Source of the DNA: Ectocarpus siliculosus
Taxonomy: Eukaryota > Sar > Phaeophyceae > Ectocarpales > Ectocarpaceae
DNA length: 41,796 nt
NCBI GenBank assembly: GCA_000310025.1
Contig: FN649741.1
Coordinates: 3,199,651-3,241,446 of the forward strand
Direction of reading: 5' to 3'
Positions within the stretch are counted from its first letter, which is position 1; every line of letters starts with the position of its first letter. The position numbers and the translations under genes were made by a program. Below are positions 21,901 through 32,291 of the stretch, in pieces. The notes below the pieces were generated by a model, which worked only from the letters and a program-made list of their open reading frames with translations, ran no database searches and had not been told where the DNA came from.

Positions 21901-24900
21901 ATGAGTGGGGCTGGGGCTGGAGCTGGCATCCCAGCGGGCAACTGCATCCGCATCGTACCGCTGGGAGACAAGCAGTGGAAAGTAACGCACCAATGGGTTC
22001 CACACGACCTAGGCCTCAAGCTCACCACCAAGCTGATGGACCAGCGGAAGGATACCCGCGTTGTCGTACAGCTTGTGGCCTACCCCAAGGATGACGAGGA
22101 TGCCTTATGCTCGAAAGCTAGGGAAAAGGCCGAGGAAATCTTGAAGACGAGAAGGGACAGATACGAAAAAACACTGCAGCCTAGCAGCGGCGTGCGAAGA
22201 TGCGGCAACACCGGCAGGAGGGCAGACAGCGAGATGAGCTGTCCAGTGAGAGCGGCGTTGCCGCGGAAGACTCGTGCTGGCGTTACAAGGCCGACTGCTC
22301 CCGATCGCCCCCCTGAGGAAGAGGTAAGAATCTGCTGCTGCTGGGTGCTGCTGGGTCTGTCTGCTGTCTTTCTCTCGCTATCCCCTCTTGAACCCCTCTC
22401 CTCTTCTGTTGTACTAGATGAAAAAACAACAACCTTGAGGGTACTGCTGTATGGGAAAACAAAACTGAAAGGTTGCCTGCATGTACTGGTACCACCTTTG
22501 GTTGTAGACTGCTGTCTGCTCTCTTTACCGTAGATGCCTGCCGACTGCTGAAGGTAACAACGAGTGTTCGCTGTGATGCGAGACTTCTTCTCTACCTCCA
22601 GAGTTGTGGATTGCTCTCGCTCGATGCGTTGTATGCCACCACTGGCGCAACTTCCGATTGCTGTCTACGGCGAGTGTACATTTGGTATTCGCATCGAAGT
22701 AAAAATTGAATCACAGGCTTTCATTCTTGATTTCTTCTGCTGCTACCCCAGCGCTGACGTTTCCAAATGCCCCCACTGCTGTACGTTGCACTTGACCCAC
22801 CCTGCCGCTCAAACCTTCCAGCCACCAGAGCAATTCGAGTGGAGTGACACCTCGCCAGCATTCGTGGCGGCCATGAGAGCGATGACCACAACAGAGTTGT
22901 TGCGGTGTCTGGCAGAGCTCAAGGTGCCCGCCGCTGACAAGCTTCGAGAGCAGCTGGAGGAAGCGAGGGAGCTCCAATCGGCATGTCGTAGAGCCTTAAA
23001 GGATGCCGCAATCCAAGGGCGAACCAAAGAGGGAAGGAGAACGTTCCAGACGTTGCTCACGGCTGTTGCGTACGATGGAGACGGGCCTTCGAAGGTGACA
23101 GCCAAGCGCAAGTCCGAGATCTTTGGCGTTCACCCAGAGCACCTCGTCGTCGCCCGACGGCGGGTGACAGCGCTGAGGCCTGAGCTCCCTCCACTTCAGG
23201 CAATCGACGAGAAGGCGTACTACTTCCACTCCCGGACCAAGAGGAGCGACGCAACCCCTCCAGAAATGCTGGAGCTCATGGGAACATTCTGGCACACCGA
23301 CGAGGTATCTCGTGCATCGGGGAACTCCAAGGACATCTGGCGGGAATCCAAGTCGCCCAGTGCGAAAGGACACCCTCGTCGGCAGCTCATCGTGGAGGGA
23401 CAGGGTGAGGCAGTCTACGAAAAGTTCTTGGTGTGGCCAGGTTGGATCAACTTCAAGAGGGGTCTGGAAGGAGGAGAACGGCGAGGTCCTGGCGGACCCC
23501 GGCCGCACTCTGTTCCTCTCGACGCGGTGCAGGTGCTTGACTTCCCCGAAGACAGACCAGTGCGCGTGCAAGATCCACACGCAGCAAACTTATTACCTGG
23601 CTGCGCTTCGTGAGGTTGACGTGCAGGGGCGTGACGCGTGCAACTGTCGGTGGTGCAGCGTGGAGAATGGAGGCTCCGAGTGGAAGAAGATGTGGTCGAA
23701 CCTTGGGTCTTTCTCGGAAGCCATCGCGTGCCCAAAGGTTGACCTGCGAGCTGGGGACCCCGACGCCACGGGTGAGTTCATGGGGCGGAAGCCGGAATGC
23801 GGTTCTTCGGACTGTGAGGTCTGTGGGTTCGGGCGGGAGGGGGGCATTCCCACGTGCAAGGCACTGGAGGAGTCTCAGCAGCTGGTGGAGTGGACGCGCT
23901 ACGAAGATCTAGACAGGGAGGGGAAGAAACCGCTGCCGAACCAACTAGTGACCAAGGAGGGCAAGCTCTGCGATCTTTGGAGGGATTTCAAGCAGCACAG
24001 CAAGGTGTACATGGATCACCACACGAAGGCCATGTGGGGGAGGAACTGCCACAGGGAGGACATGTACACGTTCCCAAACGGCGACCTGGTTATTGAGGTG
24101 GACTTCATCGAGAAGTTCGAACATGTCCCTCCATCCGTTCTGACGTGTGCGAGACACGAATCGACCACCCTCATGGTCGCAGTGGTACACTTCAGCCCGC
24201 AAGTGTTGGAAGGCGGCGGCAGGGTGCACCTCACCGAGACATGGATCTTTGCTTCCGAAGACCCTCGCCACGACTTCGACTTCCACCTCCATGGGATGCG
24301 TCAAATCGCCGATCACTACCTTGACGGAGACGGAAGCGCAGCAACTGCGGCCGCTCGAGAGGAGAAGCGGACGCCCCGCATGCACATTTTCACGGACGGC
24401 TGCGCCAAGCAATACAAGGGCAAGCGGAACTTTCGGTTTCTGTCAAACAGCGTGCGGCAGCTCGGCTACATCGTCGAGCACCATTTCGCGGTTACGTCTC
24501 ACTTCAAAGGCAGCCACGACGGCATCGGCGCCATAGCCAAGGGTGCCATGAAGAGAGAGGTGCTCAGGCCAGGGGGTAAGCTCATCACCGGCGCGGCCGG
24601 CGTGGTGAACTTCTTGGCCGAGTACTTCAAGAGCATCGGAGACAGGACGCTAGCTGACTTCTTCGCCTCGTGGACGCCGTATCGCATTCGACGTGTGTAT
24701 GTGAAGCTCGTCGGACCAACGGAGATCTATCGGCCGGAGCCGGTCCTGAAGGGGATTAAAGGTACGCGGGACACTTACGTCTTCATCGGGGCGAACACGG
24801 CGAGAGACGCTTCCACTACCACCGGGCTCAGCGGAAACTCACGCATTCCAGACGTCATGAAGAAGGATTGGGAGTTGGCGAGGGGAACGGAGACGGGGAA

Positions 24901-25709
24901 GGTGGCGGGAACGGAAATGGTTGTGCTCACGGCGAGGAAGGTTGGGGAGGAGGAAGAGGGCAGCGTGCCCGAAGAGGGAGGGGCGGGGGGTGCAGGGGGC
25001 GGGGCGGGCGGCACCAGGAAGGGTAAGAGGAAGCGTTCAGGGAGGCAAGGCGCCCTCCGTGGCGAGCAAGAAGAGGAGGGGCGGGCGGCAGAGGCGGGGG
25101 GCGGTTCTGACGGCATCAGGAGGAGCAAGAGGACGACCGCAGTGAGTGTGAGGCATATCGCCCTCCTTGGCGGGAACTTGAAGGGCGGGGGCGGGGGGGG
25201 CTAGAGCGAGCAGCGAGGAAGAGTCGTCGGAGGAGTCCGAAGAGGAAGAAAGTTCCGAGAATGAGGAGGACGACGAGGACGACAAGGACGACGAGCACGA
25301 CGAGGGGGAGGGGGAGGGGGAGGGGGAGGAAGAGGAGGGCGGGGAGGAGGGGGGGGAGGAAGGTCCGACTCTGGCGAAAGAGACGGTTTGTGTCGAGAAG
25401 GTGGTTCTCCGGCACAAACTGCACACCGGTTCGGCCTCTTGTTTTTGCTCTGCCTGTCGCGTGCATGAGTACGAGCGGTGCTATACCAGGAGCAAGTACC
25501 CGGCCTGCGGCACGAAGCTCGAAGAGCAGGTAGTAGAGGAGACAGTCATCATGGTCACTGGTGTAGATCCTGTGGTTGGGGTGGATCCTGTGGTCGGGAG
25601 CAAAAAGAAGGCGAAGAAAATTGTTTTCCGGAAGGGGGCGACCACCTGCCAGATGGACAGGGTTACCGGTACACAGTTTGGGGTCTCATTCTGCGGTAGC
25701 AGCAAGTAG
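21901..25709 (+). CDS. DDE-type transposase, one intron, two frameshifts
   Basis: Probable cut-and-paste transposase of about 1,100 residues. Exon 1 is 21901-22323 (ATG to donor GAG|GTAAGA); exon 2 starts at 22822 after CTTCCAG, phase 0. The frame then shifts in a G4 run at 23459-23462 and again in a G8 run at 25193-25200, and ends at TAG 25707-25709. Order of parts: basic N-terminus; TFWHTDEVSRASGNSKDIW near 23285-23340; Cys-rich zinc-type clusters (RCRCLTSP..QCACKIH, CNCRWC, CEVCGFG); RNase-H-like core. Candidate acidic residues are Asp at 24101 (EVDFIEKF), Asp at 24395 (IFTDGCAKQYKGKRNF) and Asp at 24518 (SHDGIGAIAKGAMKRE). An Asp/Glu-rich tail and a final Cys cluster (CFCSACRVHEYERC) follow. 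Homopolymer sequencing error is as likely as true decay. An alternative start is ATG 21757. Confidence 0.8.
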
Positions 25710-25997
25710 ATATTATTGAGGGGCTGGGTGATGGTGCGTTCAAATCTTGGTTTGCATTTTTGCTGTATTTTGTGGAGATAAGCGCGTGGTTTGGTGGAGA
25801 TTGTGCGTGTTGCGACTTGTAAACTTGCAGTTTTTCTGTTGTGCTTCAATCGGCGGCGGCGAGAAAAGTGTAACGTACAACACCCATCATAACTTTGTTC
25901 AGAACGCGAGAAAAACAAATCCAACGACGGATTCGTGATCCCCGCCCCAAAATTGACAAACCCTGAATTTTTCAGATCGATCTGACGATTTTTCAAA

Positions 25998-26026
25998 ACC
26001 GGGGATATTTTGGCATCATCCCCGGT
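25998..26026 (+). terminator. Hairpin in transposon 3' region
   Basis: A perfect 9-bp stem ACCGGGGAT / ATCCCCGGT with an 11-nt loop lies about 290 nt after the transposase stop. Just before it is the palindrome TCAGATCGATCTGA (25972-25985). It may be an RNA 3'-end or subterminal transposase-binding structure; its role is not known. Confidence 0.35.
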
Positions 26027-26206
26027 CTGTGCGTTTTCGCAAATTGGCGAGCGAAAAAGAGCATAATCTATTGAAACCCGGCCACTACCATCGAGTTTGT
26101 TTTTAAAATTTTGCATATCATCATAAGTATGACATAGGATCATTGTATTTAATTTTCAAATGTTGGGGAGGGGATGGTCACAATCCGTCCCCCCCCCCCC
26201 CAAATA

Positions 26207-26232
26207 AATTCGGCTTTACCGCGGAACCCGCC
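26207..26232 (-). repeat. Right terminal inverted repeat of the transposon
   Basis: Reverse complement begins GGCGGGTTCCGCGGT, matching the left end at 24 of 26 positions. A C14 run lies just inside it (26188-26201). The second CGTG target duplication follows at 26233-26236. Confidence 0.85.
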
Positions 26233-26236
26233 CGTG

Positions 26237-26428
26237 GTCAAAAACGCAGCCCTGGAGTGCCTTCCATGAGCTGCCCATGGGCTTGCCCATAGATAGGCGT
26301 TTTTCATGGGCAGCTCATGGGCTGGCTGTCCATGAGCAAGCGGTCCCCATCGGCAAATTGGCATTTCGGCGCCCAAGAGGGCGCAACGTTGTGCCCATGA
26401 GCAGCCCATGGGCTGCCCATGTCGTCGC
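26237..26428. repeat. GCCCATGGGC palindromic array, right part
   Basis: Continues the interrupted array in direct orientation. It matches 21408-21500 through CAAAAACG, ATGAGCTG, GGCTTGCCCATA and TAGGCGTTTTTCATGGG. The outer right end (reverse complement GCGACGACATGGGCAGCCCA) is an imperfect inverted copy of the outer left end at 21294 (GCGCACGATGGGCGGCCCA). The host element may therefore itself have terminal inverted repeats, about 520 bp when the insertion is removed. Confidence 0.7.
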
Positions 26429-28029
26429 ATATATAATCAAAACCCGCGAAAGTGTGGGAGAGACCCTCCTCCATACATACGTGGTACGGAGTGGTACGAG
26501 CGTTCAAGGCGCCGATCATATCGATACCTTGAGTATCGACCAAACTCGGCGATTCGGGCACGGGGCAGAGAGATGGGAGCACACGAACATAAGTGTGGCG
26601 TTCCATCTTCGCTGGCGTGGGAGGTGGTTTTGTTCATTGCTCAGTTCAGTTCAGTTCAGTTCACACTGGCTCTCAACCCGGATCTCAACCCGATTCTCAC
26701 ATTCTTCTCAGCAGGAGGAGAGGAAGAAGACACGATGGAAGCTCCTCTGATCGCCCGTACCTCGTACTGCAAGCGGTCAGAGAGCCGCTTCGAACCGAGG
26801 TGAGAGCCGAGATGAGAACCGAGAGGAGGGGGAGTGGGTTCGCGTGCGAAGTGGGAGCGGGGTCCGTGCTGAAAAGCTATTTCAAACGTATTCGAGCTCG
26901 AAGAGCCCGCGAAGAACGGCAGAAAGAACTCATAGAACCCCCTTTTCTTCACCCGCCCAACGCAGTTTCCAACGCAAATAACGGAAGTTGTTCTTGAAGA
27001 ACCCGCCAAGAGTCCCCTTCGCTGCTTCGTGTTGATTTGGTCGGTGCGCCAGTCCCGCGACATGGGCACAAATTCTCACTTTGGAAGAACAACAGCAGTT
27101 GTACATCTTTGTCGCGTGGTCGGTATCTAGCAGTGGATGGAGACTGTTCGGGGAGCACTTCGTCCGTTTCTGTGTTCAGGCAGCTGTGAGACCCAATGAA
27201 TCCATCTCTACTAATCTCTATCTTGCAGCTTTGGGCCGCTTGACTCGAACAGACCGACGGAAAAACGCACGTACTCGTCCGGACCCGTAGTTGCTGCAAG
27301 GCTAGAGCAAAAACACACACGCCGGCGAGAAGGCTAAACCGCTGAGTAAAGCGCGGGCGGGTATGCTATTTACGGACAAACTCTGTGGTAGCAAAGAAGA
27401 ACGCACCGACCGCGACCCATACCCCAGCACCCAGCACCGTGGCTCGACTGAAACATAGATCAAAGTCGGAACCTTCAACTGAACATAGAACAATGTAGAA
27501 CGTAGGAGTAATTTATAATAAATATTTCCCACTGCATGGTCGAAGAATAAAATAAACGTATGGGGGTGTTTGATTTAATTAATTGTTTTTGGGTTTGGGG
27601 AGAACACATGGACGCAAGACCAATTATTTCAGGCGCAAGCGCCTTGCAGGCGACGCTCTTTGGCCATGTGCAAAAATCGCCAAAGTTGGAGGAGTTGAAC
27701 TCAAGGCGGGTAAGCTCACGGACAGAAGTCTGTCCCCGAGCACACACACACGCGGCCCACTCTTCGATATAACTAGACGTGAAAAACTCCTTTCTTTCTT
27801 AACAGCAAAAAACAACGAATAGCCCTGGTGCCAGGTGTCAGTCAGTGCAGCCCGGCTTCTGTATGAGCAAAGTCGTGTACGGAGGAACAGCAGTTCTTCT
27901 ACGAACCCTCTCACACTCTCACACTTGCCACTGCTCTGGCAAATTTAATTAATCCATACAATCTCAAGTAATTAAGAAATTTTCGGTTTTTAGGAGACGA
28001 TAAAGAAAGGTAATGAAGGAAAAAATAAG

Positions 28030-28071
28030 CACACGCACAGAAAGACTACCCATTCGAAATATATACCCACA
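28030..28071 (+). repeat. Dispersed repeat, partner at 38341-38380
   Basis: Shares ACACG/ACACACACAG, GACTACCCATTCGA and TACCCAC in the same order and orientation with 38341-38380, which lies in DUF1995 intron 1. About 40 bp align. Confidence 0.6.
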
Positions 28072-28236
28072 GTCGAACGGGATGTGGTGGAGTCTTTTCA
28101 GTGAGTGGAGGAAAACCGGCTGGGTACTGGACTTTTTTCGAGTCTTTTCAAGTCTGTCTATACTTGTACGCTGATGATTTGTATCAGTCATGTCAGCTGG
28201 TGCCAAGTACAAAAAACATCTGTCTGTATAGGTAAC

Positions 28237-28350
28237 CTACATTTTACAATACAGCCATCCCCTGTAGTTCTCTACTAGGTCAACGACAAAATATCTGGGA
28301 GAATCCCTCCGTTGTGTCGTGTATTTTGTAAAATGTAGCCTTCACAGGGG
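28237..28350. repeat. Interleaved inverted repeats
   Basis: CTACATTTTACAA (28237-28249) is inverted at 28326-28338 (TTGTAAAATGTAG). CCCCTGT (28259-28265) is inverted at 28344-28350 (ACAGGGG). The two pairs interleave instead of nesting, so in RNA they would form a pseudoknot-like arrangement. More likely it is a rearranged MITE end. Confidence 0.5.
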
Positions 28351-31300
28351 ACACGGCGCAGTGTCTATTGACAGCTTGCTGGTTTGTTAGATTTTAGGAA
28401 TAATACAATTAAAATTGAAGCACGGGCAGCAGTTTGTTGTTTCCCCCCTCCGTTTTTTTAATTTACTAAACGTATCAGTGATGCTTACAGTAGATGAGAA
28501 TAGTACATCTGGTGCATGGTAGGTAGGGCATAGCATTCAGTTTGTATCATGTCAGCTTGTTTCTTGTTATGTTTGGTGTTGGTAAACAACATCATCAGTA
28601 AAGCACGGACAGTTTCCAAATGATATAATACATCCAATGTGGCGGTTGTTGCCAACTTCCCTGCCTGGTGTTCCTCAGAGCGGTTTGCCGAGATATCTTG
28701 TCGCAACCATGTCGTAATCACGTTGTAGAGCATCCGTCATGAAGGTCAGCAGCAGCAGCGAGTGGCAGTTGGTCTCTCCGTGTGGAGCAGTGGTGTTGAC
28801 ATGTTACGGAGTACGGCGAAGGATACATGTAGAAATTACCCACCTGGATGCAGCGATCAGCAGAGAAGGCGACGTATGTCAGCCGCGAGATCAATATGGG
28901 AGAGAGAGCACCTTTGTATATGGATGTGTATGTGCGTGTAGGACTTGGTGTGACGGGGTGCCAAAAACAGCAGTCAGTAGAGAGGTCAGGGCTCAGGTCG
29001 CTGTGGATGTGAGTTCGAATCCATGCAGGGAACCATGTTGTTTCTGTTTCTTCCTTTCTCCATGATAATCTTGATAAAATATCCGGAGTACGTCGTCTTG
29101 GTTGGTTGGTAGTCCCGCCCCCGACGTACGTGCAGGTAAGTGTGTGTGTTTTGTGAAATATACATGCGTGATAATATTTCGGCTGTGTATTGCGTGTACG
29201 TATGTATGTGTCTTCTTTGAAAAATCTGTATCCTATGCATACTCCGGAGTAATCGAAAAATACGCGGCTCCTGTCGGGGTTTCACTCTCTCTCTACAATC
29301 ACTCATTCATTCATTCACTCTTCGTCGGACCTGGTTGAACATATATTTTTCTTCTTTCATTTTTCATTCCCCGTCCTTTCATTTATTTTTCTCTGTGTTT
29401 TTTATTCTGGCATAATACGTGCAAAACACTCCTCCTCTTATTGTACAGCAGTAACATCATCTGCGTAGAATTGTCTACGACCGAAAAACAAACATACAAA
29501 TTTGCTGGAGAAGATGATATCGCGTCTGCCTGCTTACTTCCTCGTGAAGGTGGTATGAAAACCATTCCACACGGCCGGTTAACAATGTAGGCACAATTTT
29601 TGAAGTCGACACAGCTATTCTATCTATAAGTATCTTTACTTCTATCAGTCAAAGAGGGCATCGAACTGCGGATGGACGAATAAATCATTTTCGAGACAAC
29701 TGCAGAAGAATATATTCTGGTACAACAGTTAGTGAGTACACTACAACCACTCCTGGCTGTCTGGCTGTCTCTCTGTTGTTGTGTGGCATTCCCCTGCCTG
29801 CACGTCACACCATCTGTTCCGGCCGAACGTCCCAATCGGTTCTTAATACGATGATGGATACTTCTCTATGATCGCGAAGTATCCGGAGGGCGCGAGCTGT
29901 AATGACCGGGGATTCGAACAGACCTATTATGTTCCCCCGGTCCAGCCTGTTGGGGATGTTCAGGACATGTTCCCTGACCCCCAGGATTGTACCGCCTCCC
30001 TCGGCGTGCTTTCCTGACCAACACCCAGGTGGTTAGTTACCATCGCTGATCACGCAAGAGAAACTGAGCCATACCCTTTTGCCTTTGTGCCTGACCAACT
30101 GCCAACCCTTGTGGTGAGTGCTGAACCTGATAATCTGATTATCGAGCTTGTGAGGAACCATATGACTGCTGTTGGGCGTCGCCGATCACCCGCTTGAAGT
30201 CGTACCACCGCTTGATTGTTCTGCATGATCGATCTTCACAGATATAGCTTATTATCTGTGCCCAGGTGAGAGGTAACTATTCCGGTTAAAAGAGATGTCT
30301 GGAACACATGTAGCTTGCTTTTTGGTGCTAATAATACGAGTAGTTTTCTGGGTTTGTTTGTCTGTTTTCCGTCTGTATGACCCCGGCCAGTGCGTCCAAA
30401 ACACCCCATCACACTACTCCTGCTGCTAAAAGGCAGAGAGAGAGGTCGCATTATAGCTGAAAGCAAACCAACATAAACGACATCCCCGAGGTCACTTCAT
30501 TGGAAATCCTGCAAGTCGTGTATCCTTCGTGCCATCACATGCATGCACTTGACCTAGAATCTGGTTGGATGCTGGTCATGTTCATTCGCAATATCTAATC
30601 GAAGAAAAGGAATTGTGCGTGCAATCGCCCTGAGAATTGATGTAGAGGTACTCTCGCGAGGGCCTCCATTCGCCAAGGTTTCACACACTACGTTTGGAGG
30701 CCATGATATGCAGGCAGGGAACCTCTTCACACCGTCGATAAGTAATGTCCGTTGAACGTTTCCCCTCCAACCACACTCACTCATTCATTGATTAATCCAT
30801 ACTATACTCTGTCTCCAGTTTACTCTCCTCATAACCTCCGCCCACCACCGTACTCAGGCCCTACATGAAAACATTGTTCACATGTAGTCCAGCATCGTCC
30901 CTTACCTGTGTTAAAGCGCAGCATCAGTTTGGAATCAAACAGTGGTTGACTGCATTTCTCCAGTTTGACTGTAAAAGAGATTGTGTTCGGGCTCCACAAC
31001 CTGGAATGATCCTTGAAAAGGCCCCACTTGTTTATTGGTGTTCGAATACTGGTCGCATGAGGGGCGGGATTTATCCGTTAAAGGGGGCTGCTGAAGCCCC
31101 GTCCCCTACTTACTACGATATATTCCTTCAGATGGGAGCTACTTTTCCGCGGCTGACGTCTTGTGGTTCCTCCAACCGGAAAATAATACCCTTGGCGCCG
31201 CTGTACTCAAATTCCCTTATTTTTGTAGCCCACCCTGGAGGTTCGCATGCTTAGATCCAGACACGTACAAACCCCAGCATGTACATAATAGTCAACTTCA

Positions 31301-32291
31301 TTTTTTTCAGGGCACGGATCTCCAAAGAAATACAGCGATTTACCATTCTAAACCTCTGCATTCACTCTACATTGGGCCACAAGGTCCTCGTTCGACCGAA
31401 ACTGAAGGCAGAAAATACAAAAACTGCTTGGATTCATGCTGCCAACTCATAAAGTGGCGGGGCGGTCCTGTACATACTTATTGCGTGCAACGCAGCGGAT
31501 GCCCGATTTATGGCGCGCGTGGTCCGTCGCGAGAATGGTTACACACTCCCGGGGCACGTACACCGCTTCGCGACAGAGGCACACGATCGGCACGGTAGCA
31601 TTTTTCCCGCTAAGGCGACGAATGCTAGTGTCAACAAGAAAGCTCCACACACCAAGAAAAAACGAGTTGATGGCTAGCGAAAATGAAAGAGTGGTCGCTT
31701 CGCTTATCTTAAGTGACCTGATGCACAAAAAGCGCGTCCACCACCACCACCACTACCACACGCGGCAACACAGCTGGGAAAAATACAGATACACATCTCG
31801 CGGCGTCCTTGCCCTCTTCGTGTTCCAAGATGAACACATACATCTGCATGACACATGCGTGCCACAACCAACCAGTAGAAGGATTCTCGTTTCGCAAGCA
31901 AGGGACCGAGGTGGCACATGGCAAGGTGGGGGCGGGCGGTACCGAGGCCGCTCACTGCACCACCACCACACCCAGCAATCACTCACGTGGCGGCAAGAAC
32001 TAAACAGGAGCATCATAGCACGTCCTACTCCCGGAACGAACGCAAGAATGCCGGTTGAGACAGAACAAAAAAAAGCCGCTCAAATAACCAGCTCTCGATC
32101 CTTTCGTTAGCTCTCTCTCTCTCGAGCCTGGAACAGAAACCCGGCGATACAAATCCGCCAGGCACGGTTCAAGGCTTCGCTTCGTTCACGACCCGAGGGA
32201 GTTCCACCCGCCGCCGCGGTTGGCGTGCTGCATGGATGCATCAGGTACAAGTCTGCACATCATCTTGTACCCGTCCCGTCGTTTCGTGGTG

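Larger units (their letters stand above)
21619..26232 (+). mobile_element. 4.6-kb DNA transposon, possible Sola-type
   Basis: Termini 21619-21644 and 26207-26232 are inverted repeats matching at 24 of 26 positions, beginning GGCGGGTTCCGCGGT. They are flanked by a 4-bp CGTG target duplication. The interior carries one transposase gene on the plus strand. The 4-bp duplication and the transposase motifs (DG.A.QYK..NF and SH.KG..DGIG) suggest the Sola superfamily, but I cannot confirm that without a Repbase search. Intact ends and a nearly open gene suggest recent insertion. It landed inside a GCCCATGGGC-type palindromic element, producing a nested structure. Confidence 0.82.
26429..32291. other. 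5.9-kb AT-richer spacer, no gene recognised
   Basis: Holds a pentanucleotide repeat (TCAGT)4 at 26641-26660, a dispersed repeat at 28030-28071, and interleaved inverted pairs at 28237-28350. A few short frames look coding-like (for example GGHDMQAGNLFTPS, near 30700, plus), but none has partners with matching splice phases. Several parts have lower GC than the flanking genes. Confidence 0.45.
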
